27,247 bases of DNA, from the NCBI GenBank assembly GCA_023091735.1, contig JALKBU010000706.1, positions 1 through 27,247 of the forward strand, given 5' to 3'. The DNA comes from Trichomonas tenax. Taxonomy: Eukaryota; Parabasalia; Trichomonadida; Trichomonadidae. The notes under the pieces were generated by a model, which ran no database searches, had not been told where the DNA came from, and worked only from the letters and a program-made list of their open reading frames with translations. The position numbers and the translations under genes were made by a program. Positions 8,641-18,302 of the stretch are shown here, piece after piece; positions within the stretch are counted from its first letter, which is position 1; each line of letters begins with the position of its first letter.

Positions 8641-9348
8641 TAAACTCTCCTGATTATTTTAGGTATTTAATCTTTTTCCCAAATTTATAACTTTTTTGTA
8701 GCAGAAAGTGTTCCTAGATCTCCCTGCTATAGCATCCACATATCATGTCTTGTCTACCATTAAAATTTTATAGCACTTGGATCAGCGAAGTGAAGTATCA
8801 ACACCTTTAGAACCACAGTAGAAAAATATAATCATGGTTGATTATGTTTATTGTTTCGTAAACATCCGGATAACTCCAATAACGCATATTCATCCGAGAA
8901 AACATGGTGATTAAATTATAAATTGCCGTTATTTCTCGTTTTTGCGGAATTAGCTTAAAAATCATCTTTTAAGCCGATATTTGGGATCACAGAATGAGTT
9001 CACAAAAAAATAATCGTTGAAAAAATATCGTTAATGTATATAATATATAATTGATATACAAATTTTGATCGTATATTGTTTGAGAGCTGTAAAAAAGATC
9101 TTTCTGAATTTTTTTCAATATGTGATCTCATAGGTTATTAGGATAGATTAGGCAAATCATATTGTCGAGTTTTGTAAAAAAAGGTACATCAAAAAATCGT
9201 TAAAATTGCACTATTGCACTGTTTATGAGATCATTTAAGATAAAATTTACTCTCAAAATTTTTTGAATTTATAATTTTCCTTGATATATAATCGCATGCA
9301 GATTAATATTCAACAAAAATTTTTGAAAATAAAAAGAATCAGATTAAT

Positions 9349-9399
9349 ATTCAAAGATTCACAAAATTTTTTGTTGATCAATTTTGTGATTCTTTGAAT
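9349..9399. repeat. Hairpin with 20 bp arms, one mismatch
   Basis: Arm 9349-9368 (ATTCAAAGATTCACAAAATT) pairs with 9380-9399 across an 11-base loop, with one mismatch. It overlaps the second copy of the local direct repeat CAGATTAATATTCAA. It is far from any gene end. Confidence 0.75.
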
Positions 9400-9999
9400 T
9401 TTTCTAACGGCTTTCCATCAAGTTCAAATTCAATGTAATCACAATTTATTTCTAGCAACTCATTGAATTGGAATCTATTATTTATGCATATTATGCTAAG
9501 CATTTTTAAATAACCTTAATTTTTGTCAAAACCGCTTTGTAAACAAATGGCTCTAGTCATGAAAGCGTTCTTTTCGCTATAAAAGCTCCAACCTTTTCAA
9601 TCGCTCACTAGCTTGATCTATAAAGCAATTAATTCTACACCCTCTATCCTACCAGAAACATGAAAAGCTTTACTTATTCGAAAATAATTTCGTCGAAAAT
9701 TTTCATACCTTCATTCTTTCGAGTTTGAAACTCATTCCTATCGGCAGGAATGTCTCTGCCTTTTACTCCCTTTGATATTAGCTTCTTAACTAATTTATCA
9801 ATAATGCAAAAATTGTCGAAATTGAAGAATATCATTCTAACATGGTAATTTAACAATTTTATTCTTAAAGAATTGAAATATTTATTTTGTGTAAACTAGA
9901 GAATTATATGAAAAATCCCCCAATCCAGTTTGACAAATTCAATGGATCAAGATTTTGAAATATAAACATATATTTAGAATATAATATATAGATGCAACG

Positions 10000-10007
10000 T
10001 CAATTTT
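10000..10007 (+). promoter_or_regulatory. Initiator-like element of the Myb gene
   Basis: TCAATTTT starts 33 bases before the Myb start codon; a second TCA lies ten bases further on (TCAACGGG). The first agrees only loosely with the trichomonad initiator consensus. Confidence 0.35.
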
Positions 10008-10032
10008 TTTCAACGGGTAAAAAATTTTAAAA

Positions 10033-10638
10033 ATGTTAAGTTTTAACTCTCCAAGTGAGTACTCAGAATTTATGGCCCTTAGGGCGAGCCTAGAGAAGAA
10101 CAAGATCACAGAGAGCCCTGCAACACAAAAGAAGCGCGCATTCACGGTTTCGGAAGATGCAATGATTAAATTTTTGACATCTCGCACAAAAGGAGACATT
10201 AACTGGAAGGAAGTCGCTGCCCAGATTCCAGGAAAGACAACAAGGCAGTGCAGGGAGAGATATCAGACATATCTCGCGCCTGGGATAAATAATTCGCCTT
10301 GGACAAGGGAAGAAGACGAATTGTTGATCCTCAAATACAGAGAGTATGGCTCAAAATGGTCCCTCATCGCTCAATTCTTTAATGGCCGTTCTCCGAACTC
10401 TTTAAAGAACAGATATAATGTCCACATAATCCACAGAGGCCGTGGATCGCGTACTCATATTGAATTACCCCCGATGTCAGCTCCAAAGCAACAGAAAGTT
10501 GTCGAAAAACCTCAACCGGAATCGCCTCCAATTCTTAAATATCCGCCGATTTCCAACCTTATAAAGTTCTCTCTAGGTCTTCCTGACGAAGAATGCGACA
10601 TATACAAGCATATTTTCGTCCCACTGCCATTATGCTAA
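10033..10638 (+). CDS. Two-repeat Myb DNA-binding protein
   Basis: The 201-residue protein has two SANT/Myb repeats. Repeat one (about 36-82) has F37, W58 and the recognition helix TTRQCRERYQTYL; repeat two (about 90-133) has W90, W109 and NSLKNRYNVHI. Phe replaces the first Trp of repeat one. This R2R3-like layout and small size match the large trichomonad Myb family, some of whose members bind initiator-distal elements and control iron-responsive adhesin genes. A basic stretch (HRGRGSR, 134-140) follows and could be a nuclear signal; the rest is Pro-rich and less ordered. It is a nuclear, sequence-specific transcription factor by family; its targets are unknown. It stands alone, with about 700 bases of non-coding DNA after it. 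Confidence 0.93.
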   Translation: MLSFNSPSEYSEFMALRASLEKNKITESPATQKKRAFTVSEDAMIKFLTSRTKGDINWKEVAAQIPGKTTRQCRERYQTYLAPGINNSPWTREEDELLILKYREYGSKWSLIAQFFNGRSPNSLKNRYNVHIIHRGRGSRTHIELPPMSAPKQQKVVEKPQPESPPILKYPPISNLIKFSLGLPDEECDIYKHIFVPLPLC

Positions 10639-11342
10639 TTTATTTAATACGTAATTTCATGATGCTTATTGTGCAGCATGCTCATTGTTATTATATACGA
10701 GTGTAAAGCTATCCTTTTAAATTAACTGTGTTTATCATATTCTCATCTACTAAATTAATCCATCAATTTCGATCACCGAGTTAACTATGATATACCTAAG
10801 CCTCTATATAACCAAATATAGGAGAAAAATGGGGTTATTGTGAGATATGTAATCAGATCGATTTTGCATTACAATTATCATCAGAGATTGATTGTTATCG
10901 ACGTACACTAAGATTTCTGCATTCCTTTCCTGGAAAATCCCTTTGAGGTTTTTTATTTTTCGACAATTGTAGTGCGAATACGGCCAAAAAGCGAATTTTG
11001 GATTAAGTGAATTGCAATATAACTGAATTTGTGAAGATATTGCGAAAATATCGCAATGCCATTATTAAACATCATTCAACGCAATGATCTCTTGCCAACC
11101 CATAAATGGGTCAAAAATTCTGAACCTATGCGAAATCTTTAACCGTTGAGCTTAATTAATGACTTATAGTAAAAAATTTTCAATATTTGATGAAGAACAC
11201 AAAGGTTGCGATAAATCGCCCAACAAATAAATGGCCATTGAGGAGTTTGGATCAATGTCATAGCCCATTTCTTACAACGTTTGAGCTTATGCTAAAATAT
11301 TTTAATATTAAGACAAAAAGCATGGTATTTATTACAAACAAG
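10639..11342. other. Non-coding interval
   Basis: Convergent intergenic space between the Myb gene and the membrane protein gene. It has no supportable gene. A small palindrome ACCCATAAATGGGT lies at 11098-11111. I see nothing else. Confidence 0.5.
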
Positions 11343-12266
11343 TTAGTTTTTCTTCTTATTCTGGCGCTTCTTTCTTCTTATCATAGCGCAGCAGATGCAG
11401 AAGATAATAGCTCCAATGATTAGCAATACAAGAATAACTGTAGCGACAATAGCGAATATAGTGAGTTCATTAGAACGCTCAAGAGTTTCCAGATCATTTC
11501 GCTGTCCAGGAATGTTGCTAAACGCAGAATCTGGAATTCTATTATTTTGAATATCAGATATTGTATAGACACCTGCAAATTTAGGGAGTGAACCTACAAT
11601 CTCAGGTAATCTTGGTGTTGATCGAGATCTTACTGCGATTCCAATCTTTGAGTCATCATTTTCCTTATCATTTATCGAAATATCTACGAATGACTCATAG
11701 TAACCCCCGTCATTTGGTACCAAGTACGAATGATTTACAAGACTATTGTTACTGTATGAGTAAATAGTAACAATTGTTGATGGATTTGTGAAATTCATTA
11801 AGATAGAGGACACAGAAATGGCAGCAAGGTGCTCATTTACATCTGAATTCTTCGTGAGTTTGATATCGAAACGCGGCAATGTTGAGACATAAACGACATC
11901 AATCGAATTTCTGTTATTTGGAATGATTTTTGAGTATTCGTACGGCACAAAAACGATTGTTTGTGCTGTTGCAGATGTAATTATCGTGTATCCAATTTCA
12001 CTTTCGTAATTAATAAAAGTTGCATCCGAAACAGGTCCGATTTGTTCGTATTGGAATGATGCTGACGATAAGTAATATCCTTGTATCGTAAGATTTTTGC
12101 CGAAATAAAAGCCTGGAGGAGCTAATATGCATTTTGTAACGCCAGCAGAGAGCTTAAACGCACGATCGCTGGTTGGAACGACATTGGAACACACGCTCGG
12201 TATTTCATCGCCGTTTAAATATAACGTTCTGCTAAGAAGTGTAACAGATAAATATCTGCAGAACAT
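11343..12266 (-). CDS. Type I membrane protein with basic cytoplasmic tail, unknown function
   Basis: A 307-residue protein. Near the C-terminus a single strong membrane segment (about 271-295, LTIFAIVATVILVLLIIGAI then IFCICC) is followed by a very basic tail (RRKKRQNKKKN). The long preceding part is rich in Ser, Thr, Tyr and Asn with several N-glycosylation sequons (NLT, NFT, NNS, NHS), so it probably faces outside. The N-terminus (MFCRYLSVTLLSRTLYLNGD) is only a weak signal peptide. An in-frame TAA lies about six codons upstream of this ATG, so the frame cannot be extended. The layout (ectodomain, one span, Arg/Lys tail) is typical of trichomonad surface proteins, but no ectodomain family is recognised. 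Confidence 0.75.
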   Translation of the reverse strand: MFCRYLSVTLLSRTLYLNGDEIPSVCSNVVPTSDRAFKLSAGVTKCILAPPGFYFGKNLTIQGYYLSSASFQYEQIGPVSDATFINYESEIGYTIITSATAQTIVFVPYEYSKIIPNNRNSIDVVYVSTLPRFDIKLTKNSDVNEHLAAISVSSILMNFTNPSTIVTIYSYSNNSLVNHSYLVPNDGGYYESFVDISINDKENDDSKIGIAVRSRSTPRLPEIVGSLPKFAGVYTISDIQNNRIPDSAFSNIPGQRNDLETLERSNELTIFAIVATVILVLLIIGAIIFCICCAMIRRKKRQNKKKN

Positions 12267-12592
12267 TATTTTGTTTCAAAATTTACAAATTATTTGACTT
12301 TTACACTCCAATGCCAATGCAAAACGATGTGTTAAAATATCGCGATCAAATTTTATTACCACAAAAATTTCTGTCAACACATCCCAAATCTTCAATTTTA
12401 TTCATATTTTGAATGATATTTTTAGGTATCTAACATTTTATATTCTTCTGCTATTAATAATATATATAAATATAAAGTTTAAATTAGCTTTTATATTTAG
12501 ATTATGTCTATAGATGATGAATTTTGTATTTGTGATTTTTTGACATTTGTCAAAAGCAATTTGCAAAATAACGAAAAATTTTTGTAAAAAAA
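12267..12592. promoter_or_regulatory. Divergent intergenic region
   Basis: This 326-base stretch lies between the divergent membrane-protein and phosphodiesterase genes and must hold both promoters. It is very AT-rich. TCAAATAATTTG precedes the minus-strand gene, and TCAAAAGC lies about 43 bases before the plus-strand start; both are weak initiator matches. Confidence 0.4.
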
Positions 12593-15500
12593 ATGAATTC
12601 TGGAAGATCTTTGCTTCCAGTTTTACCACCACTGGTAAATGGGTTAGAGGCGAATTCTATAGACTATAAGAACTTTTTTGAGAACCCTGACAAGCTCACA
12701 GACCTTATTGATCAATTATTTGATCAAATAATGGAGCTATCACAAGTTAACACTACTGTCTATGCTATTCAAACACTCTTGGCACCACTTTACAATACAA
12801 AAAAGGTCACTTTGTGGCATTATTTAGAATCTCATCACTCATTTTTCTCACAAACACATAAAGTAATCGAGAAATTAGAGGGTTCAATTCTTAAAGAGTC
12901 ATTTACCGACAAGAAAATGGTATATATGCCTTACGAAAAAAAGAATCAATTAAAATTTGTACAAAATGAGAAAATTTCTTCAGAACAAGACAATGTTCTC
13001 GTCATTCCTATGGTTCCTCGTAGTGGAACTGTTGGAGCACTCGTTGAAATCGCTGTTGATCACCACAAAGTTTTAAACTCAGAGCATTACAAAATTGCAC
13101 AGATGCTGATGCAGAAATTCAAGAGCTATTATCATTATTTGATTACCGAGGATCCACTCAATAATGAAGCGATTCAATTATTAGTTTCAACTTCATTACC
13201 AGAAACATATAAGAGAATAAGTTCACTTTTGGCAAAGTATTATTCAGCAAAAGTTGTTGAGTTTTGGATGCTCAGAACGCGTGATTTGTCTATCGTTAAA
13301 GTTGTTGATGAATCTGAAAATCCAACAAACGTCGAACAAGGAATGGAGGGTATTGCAGGAGTTGCTCTTGAACGCTTCTGTGTCATTAATGAACGTTACA
13401 TGAAAACGAATAAAAATTACAATCCTAAGGTCGATGGAAATGGTGACCAAGCAATTCTCTGTGTTCCATGCCAACTCGATGACGCAAGGAGATGGGCCAT
13501 TGTTCTTCGTGGACGTGTTTCTCCACCACATTACAGTAGATGCGATGAACACACGCTTTTGGCTTTAACACCATTCGCTTGCAAGTCAATATCAGCAGCA
13601 ATCCTTCCACCAAGTGAATTGCCGCAATTTGATGATTTCGAAACACGTTTCCAAGCATTGCTCGAAATTGCAATGACTCTTTCAGGACAATTGGATATTG
13701 ACAATCTGATTACAATGATTATGTCCAGAGCCTGCTCTCTGTTGAATGCTCAGAGATGCTCTTTGTTCTTGATCGACAAGAACATGAATATGTTGACAAC
13801 AAGGTTCGCAAATGGTGTCGAAAAGGGACTCCAAATTCCAATCACGCAAGGTATTGTTGGTCAATCAGCAACAACTGGTGCTATCCTTAATATTCCAGAT
13901 GCTTACTCTGATCCAAGATTCAACAAACAGATCGATATCGAAACAGGATTTAGAACTAACACAATCTTGTCTGTTCCAATCTTGAACAACAGAGGTGAAA
14001 TCATTGGTGTCACAGAAATGATCAACAAGAAAGCCGGTTTATTGTTTGATGATGAAGATATAAGAATGATGACTGCATTCAATGTTTTCTGCGGTATTTC
14101 ATTAGATAACGCAAAGCTTTATCAAGCTTCACTCGATCTTTCCCGTCAGCTGACAATCTTCACTGAAATGTCATCAGCCATCAAGGAAGATGCCAGTGAT
14201 CAGACTCTCAAGAGTATTGTCATGAACGCTAAGAATACGATTGGTGCATCTGGTGCAGTTCTATACATCTATAACTCCGATGATAGAAGCTTCCAAATCA
14301 AGGAACAAGTTGGAAAAGGTGCAACTTATGGCACTACTTTTGCTGAAAAAGCAGTACAGGACAGAGAAGATAAAATATTCAGTCCTGATGATATCGACAA
14401 TCTTCTTTTTCCAACACAAGGAGGAGCTTCCAAGCTTGGCAAAGATGATAGTGATGATAGCTTTGATTCTATCTCAAGCCGCCCAATTACACCAACGAAA
14501 GGATCAACAGGCAGCAATAGAGTTTCTATGCTTCTTTCTACCGCAACAACTGCACAACTTCCTGAAATCAATATCAGAGAAACAATTGTTGCAATTCCAC
14601 TTTTGAACAACGAGAGCTCAATTCTCGGTATCTTTCAGCTCTCTTGCCCATGGGCTGTCATCCCTGAAGATGTTAAGATGCTCAAGAGCTATGCTGTGTT
14701 TGCATCTTTGATCATCGAAAGACACAACCTTAAAGGCATTGCAGAATATGGCCAAGATGAAGTTGAAATGAACACATGGATGACAGCAGAAGAGAAAAAG
14801 TCAATGACACAAATTCCTGCTAAGCTTGTCATTCCTGATGATGTCCTTAAAGACAATGTCTTCACTATTAAATTTAACTCTCTCGAATGGGATGGAATTG
14901 GACACTTCAAAGTATTGTTCGCTATTTTCCACTACTTCGATTTCTTCCAGATCTATAACATCACTAACGAGAAGTTCTTCAGATTCTTGTACGCAATTAG
15001 AAGCATGTACAAGAAAGTTCCTTACCACAACTGGCGTCACGCTGTCGATGTAACGCAGTTTGTAACATATCAGATCATGATTTCTGGTCTCGAGAAAGTC
15101 TTCTCAAAGTTCGAATTATTCAGCTTAGTTGTTGCTGCTATTTGCCACGATGCAAACCACGACGGTTTCACAAACATCTACAACATCAAAGCTGAGACGC
15201 CACTTGGTATTTTATACAAGAACCAGTCTGTCATGGAAACCCACCACTGCTCCATCGCCATCCAAATCATGAGCCGTGAAGAATGCAACTTACTTGCTGC
15301 CCTCAAGCAAGATGAGTATATCGAGATATGGTCACTGATTATACAATACATTCTTGCTACAGATATGGCAAGGCACTTCGAGATCTTGAAGAGATTCAAC
15401 GATATTTATGATGGCGGTGACTTCACAATGCAGAGACACGATCACAGAGTTATGCTTCTCTACATGATTCTCAAATGTGGTGATATTTCAAACGTTTCGA

Positions 15501-16060
15501 GGCCATTCGAGCTCGCTGATAGATGGTGCGATGTCCTTTGTGAAGAATTCTTCAGACAAGGCGACCTCGAGCAGGCCCAAGGCATGGCATACACATCCGA
15601 TTTGAACGATAGAAGCCACCTCGACAAGCCAAAGTCTCAGATCGGTTTCTACACATATGTCACACTTCCTATGTTCCAAGCTGCTGGCAAAGCTGTTCCT
15701 GCATTGGATGTCAACATGAGGCAGGTTCTTTCCAACTTATCTGTCTGGAAGAGGAAGCATGCAGAAGCTCTTGAATTGCAGAAGGCTGTAATGGCTGCTG
15801 GTCAAGAAAAGAAGGAAGGAGAGAAGAAAGAAGAAGAAAAGCTTGCCGAAAAGAAGGATGGAGAACAGCCAACTAAGCTTGGTGTTGAGAAGAAGGAAGG
15901 TGACAAGCCTGCCGAGGGAGAGAAGAAAGAAGGAGGCAATGAGATTCTTCTCGATGAAAATGGTGATCCAATCGTCAACGTCAAGATGAGTATCAAATCT
16001 CTTCTCAGAGAAAGTGTTGATCACATTAAGGATTTGCCTGCACACCTCAAGAATAAGTAA
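12593..16060 (+). CDS. Cyclic nucleotide phosphodiesterase with tandem GAF domains
   Basis: A 1155-residue protein that hydrolyses cAMP and/or cGMP. Four GAF-like regions lie at about 40-185, 190-342, 349-512 and 519-712. The third is the clearest, with an NKFDE-type motif (N478, K479, F485, D487, E488) typical of cyclic-nucleotide-binding GAFs; the first two are divergent. The fourth carries a Ser/Asp-rich insertion (about 590-660). The class I catalytic domain spans about 735-1055: YHNWRH (811-816), HDANH (852-856) and KCGDISN with D964 supply the metal ligands, and Q1016 and F1019 form the purine-clamp position. No membrane segment is seen. A Lys/Glu-rich repetitive tail follows (about 1072-1116), then a short conserved-looking end. 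Mammalian PDE2, 5, 6, 10 and 11 have two GAFs, so four is unusual. Substrate preference cannot be read from the sequence. Confidence 0.95.
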   Translation: MNSGRSLLPVLPPLVNGLEANSIDYKNFFENPDKLTDLIDQLFDQIMELSQVNTTVYAIQTLLAPLYNTKKVTLWHYLESHHSFFSQTHKVIEKLEGSILKESFTDKKMVYMPYEKKNQLKFVQNEKISSEQDNVLVIPMVPRSGTVGALVEIAVDHHKVLNSEHYKIAQMLMQKFKSYYHYLITEDPLNNEAIQLLVSTSLPETYKRISSLLAKYYSAKVVEFWMLRTRDLSIVKVVDESENPTNVEQGMEGIAGVALERFCVINERYMKTNKNYNPKVDGNGDQAILCVPCQLDDARRWAIVLRGRVSPPHYSRCDEHTLLALTPFACKSISAAILPPSELPQFDDFETRFQALLEIAMTLSGQLDIDNLITMIMSRACSLLNAQRCSLFLIDKNMNMLTTRFANGVEKGLQIPITQGIVGQSATTGAILNIPDAYSDPRFNKQIDIETGFRTNTILSVPILNNRGEIIGVTEMINKKAGLLFDDEDIRMMTAFNVFCGISLDNAKLYQASLDLSRQLTIFTEMSSAIKEDASDQTLKSIVMNAKNTIGASGAVLYIYNSDDRSFQIKEQVGKGATYGTTFAEKAVQDREDKIFSPDDIDNLLFPTQGGASKLGKDDSDDSFDSISSRPITPTKGSTGSNRVSMLLSTATTAQLPEINIRETIVAIPLLNNESSILGIFQLSCPWAVIPEDVKMLKSYAVFASLIIERHNLKGIAEYGQDEVEMNTWMTAEEKKSMTQIPAKLVIPDDVLKDNVFTIKFNSLEWDGIGHFKVLFAIFHYFDFFQIYNITNEKFFRFLYAIRSMYKKVPYHNWRHAVDVTQFVTYQIMISGLEKVFSKFELFSLVVAAICHDANHDGFTNIYNIKAETPLGILYKNQSVMETHHCSIAIQIMSREECNLLAALKQDEYIEIWSLIIQYILATDMARHFEILKRFNDIYDGGDFTMQRHDHRVMLLYMILKCGDISNVSRPFELADRWCDVLCEEFFRQGDLEQAQGMAYTSDLNDRSHLDKPKSQIGFYTYVTLPMFQAAGKAVPALDVNMRQVLSNLSVWKRKHAEALELQKAVMAAGQEKKEGEKKEEEKLAEKKDGEQPTKLGVEKKEGDKPAEGEKKEGGNEILLDENGDPIVNVKMSIKSLLRESVDHIKDLPAHLKNK

Positions 16061-16675
16061 TCTCTTTAATGTAATATTTTCTATTTGTTTAAACTCTTTA
16101 TATATGTTATTCAAAAAGCTAATTTTATTGTGAAACAAATTAATGTAATATTGATGTCTTTAAAGACAGCTATGTAAAGTTGATATATTCTGTAATATCT
16201 TACTTGATTTTTGATGATTAATAAAAAATGTAAAAAAAAAACTTTTGGATTTAAGAAAAATTTGTTCCTTAAGTAGTATTTTGTTATGCCATTAGATTTT
16301 GTTAAGCAATATTTTCGAATTATGGTCTTGTTTCGTAAATATTTCTCGAATTATGATGAATATTTGAAATTAATGCTTGAAACTTTGAGGGAATATTCTT
16401 CAAGTTGTGTAAATGATAATCGTTGAATATTGTGAAATGTCTTCGAATAGATTTTCATACTCTTCTAAAGAAATTCGACAATTTAATAATGAAAACTTTT
16501 GAAAACTGTTGATTTTTTTTGTAATTTTGTGTTTTTCATATCAAAAAACATGTTTAGAACAAAACAAAACATAGATTAGATGTCATATTGACCATAGAAG
16601 CCAACATTATAGACAAATGATCCAATTACCATTAAAATTTGTGAGATATTATTGATAGATAGTAGATACATTTTA
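16061..16675. other. Non-coding interval
   Basis: Between the convergent PDE and acyltransferase-like genes. It contains poly-A tracts (16233-16242) and AT-rich DNA that probably serves as 3' ends on both sides. No gene is supported. Confidence 0.5.
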
Positions 16676-17695
16676 TTACAAAACATTAGCTGGGCTCTCT
16701 TCACCCATGGCTCCATCGTTACAATCCTCTTCCCAACGGGGCTTATGAGGCTGATAACAGAAAAAAAAAGGGAAAGCCCAAGTAATAAACAGCCAGCGAC
16801 TACCGCATACTTCCTCGCAGTTTGCGTATGCACTTCCTCTGTCGTAGTTTGTTGATTTCTTATGGAATTTCTCTGTTAATGTAATATTATGGGATAAGTT
16901 AATGATCGAGATAATAAAATGTCTTATCGAAAAGACAGTAATATATATTGCAAACAATGCAGTTAAAAGAATTAAGATTGACATTACAACCTCGAAAATA
17001 TTCGGTTTCTTATGAAATAGCTGTGCTATTCCTTCATATATCGTTGATATTTGTGATAAAACGTATATAATCGAGTATACTGCACACCAAATCGTTGTCT
17101 GAATGAAATATTTGTGATTATAAAATCCAATCCAGGATTGCATGTATGCGCATATGTGATCCGCACGTAAAACAAATCTCCTGGCGTTAACACTGAATGA
17201 TGTTCTCGCTGGTTGAGGATGAGATTTTGCAAATTCAACTTGTTCTTGGTACATTGCAACGCCACTCATCATTTCAGCCCACGTATATTCCTGTTTCATC
17301 GTCTGTGACCAATTATATGGATAATAACCTGGACCTTTGATCACTGCAACAAAATAAGCTGTTGCCAAGCACAAAAATGCAAAGCCTCCAGCAATCTGAG
17401 CAATGATTGCCACTTTTCTGTGGTTGTTAAAGTAATCTGATGGATTTAAGAATAAACTATAGGATAAAAATCCAACAGAGGCCAAAAATATCGAGCAGAC
17501 GAGTAATACCTTCGGGAAAGAGACCTTCCAGTGTCCGCAAATGTGGATTTTGGCAGATGGAAAATAAGCTAGGCGACAGCAATTGTGTTTTCCGCCGCAA
17601 CAACTTTTATCAACCCACTCTGTGGTGTACTCCTGCTGGATCTCTTCCGTGTATACCCCCGAAACTGGAATAAGAGACGCATCTTTGTCCTCCAT
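16676..17695 (-). CDS. DHHC-family palmitoyltransferase homologue with DHIC core and no zinc ligands
   Basis: From the ATG at 17695 the protein has 339 residues. It has four membrane spans (about 62-83, 95-118, 189-210, 223-247) and the core between spans 2 and 3, as in zDHHC S-acyltransferases. Family landmarks: PG at 122-123 for the DPG motif; ADHICAYMQSWIGFYNHKYF (178-197) for DHHC-CPW-VGFYNHKYF; ITLTE (271-275) for TTxE; and YDRGSAYANCEEVCG (284-298) for the C-terminal PaCCT motif. The core reads D179 H180 I181 C182, so the nucleophile Cys remains but the middle His is Ile. The upstream zinc-binding Cys/His residues are replaced (PARTSFSVNARRFVLR, 162-177). An N-terminal SCCGGKHNCC (31-40) is Cys-rich. 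The earlier GTG at 17719 is unlikely as a start. It is either a divergent active enzyme or a pseudoenzyme; family call firm, activity unknown. Confidence 0.85.
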   Translation of the reverse strand: MEDKDASLIPVSGVYTEEIQQEYTTEWVDKSCCGGKHNCCRLAYFPSAKIHICGHWKVSFPKVLLVCSIFLASVGFLSYSLFLNPSDYFNNHRKVAIIAQIAGGFAFLCLATAYFVAVIKGPGYYPYNWSQTMKQEYTWAEMMSGVAMYQEQVEFAKSHPQPARTSFSVNARRFVLRADHICAYMQSWIGFYNHKYFIQTTIWCAVYSIIYVLSQISTIYEGIAQLFHKKPNIFEVVMSILILLTALFAIYITVFSIRHFIISIINLSHNITLTEKFHKKSTNYDRGSAYANCEEVCGSRWLFITWAFPFFFCYQPHKPRWEEDCNDGAMGEESPANVL

Positions 17696-18302
17696 CTCAA
17701 TAGCACTACTCTCAGTCACTTTTTTTAAAAAATTTTCATCAATATTCCTAATTTTTCAAAAATTATGGTCTCTTTGGAACGAATTGGCAGACATTGAATC
17801 ATAGTCATTGGACTCATAGCTGTAAACAATTGCGAAAGGGAAACTGGGTTCAGAAAACGTTACCACATACCAAGAAAACCACCTCCGCTGTATTAATGCT
17901 GAAAGATTATCTTTTGATGAAAATTAAAGGAAACAAAATATTCGCTTGTGTGAGTATATCCCAATGGATATTGAACATTAAGATGAATTAGAAATATTAA
18001 TTTCAAAAAAAATATTGTAGATGAACTATCAATGCAGCTTTTGCGTTTGATATATTATCAAGGATTGATCATGTACTCATATTCCTAATATCTTTTTTTA
18101 GTTAATTTTCTTAAAAATTATTTGTTTTTAGAATGGACGACTGAGTATATTCTGGCATTAATTCATATCCAGGTGATTGGCTAATTTCATGTTTTTTTGG
18201 CTGATAACATGAAATTTTTATAAATTCTTTAAAATAATTATTCTAAATACCGTTTGTTGACGCACTTAATAATTGGTTTAAATTTTTATTAATATTTTTT
18301 TA
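17696..18302. other. Non-coding interval
   Basis: Divergent space between the acyltransferase homologue and the next membrane protein. One frame (17794-17991) is open for 65 codons but has no motif or initiator, so I do not call it. No strong initiator is seen within 40 bases of 18303. The rest is AT-rich. Confidence 0.45.

Larger units (their letters stand above)
8107..10032. other. Gene-poor interval
   Basis: Nearly 2 kb with no convincing coding frame. The short frames at 8252-8461 and 9674-9856 (minus) have no motif or promoter that I can support. The interval contains the tRNA-like relic at 8566-8640, a 15-base direct repeat (CAGATTAATATTCAA at 9299-9313 and 9340-9354), a 20 bp-arm hairpin at 9349-9399, and the Myb promoter at its right end. 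Confidence 0.5.

Noticed and set aside
9674..9856. Minus-strand 60-residue frame
   Set aside because: Charged and plausible-looking but short, no initiator and no recognisable family; not enough support.
11187..11423. Small plus-strand gene overlapping the membrane protein 3' end
   Set aside because: Most of its frame is antisense to the basic tail and span of the real gene; no initiator or motif.
15737..16138. Antisense Ser/Phe-rich frames over the PDE 3' end
   Set aside because: They are the complement of the Lys/Glu-rich tail coding sequence and have no independent support.
16576..16833. Alternative C-terminus or separate membrane gene beside the DHHC homologue
   Set aside because: The main frame carries the PaCCT-like motif YDRGSAYANCEEVCG in the overlap, so this second frame is a shadow, although a homopolymer run nearby leaves slight doubt.
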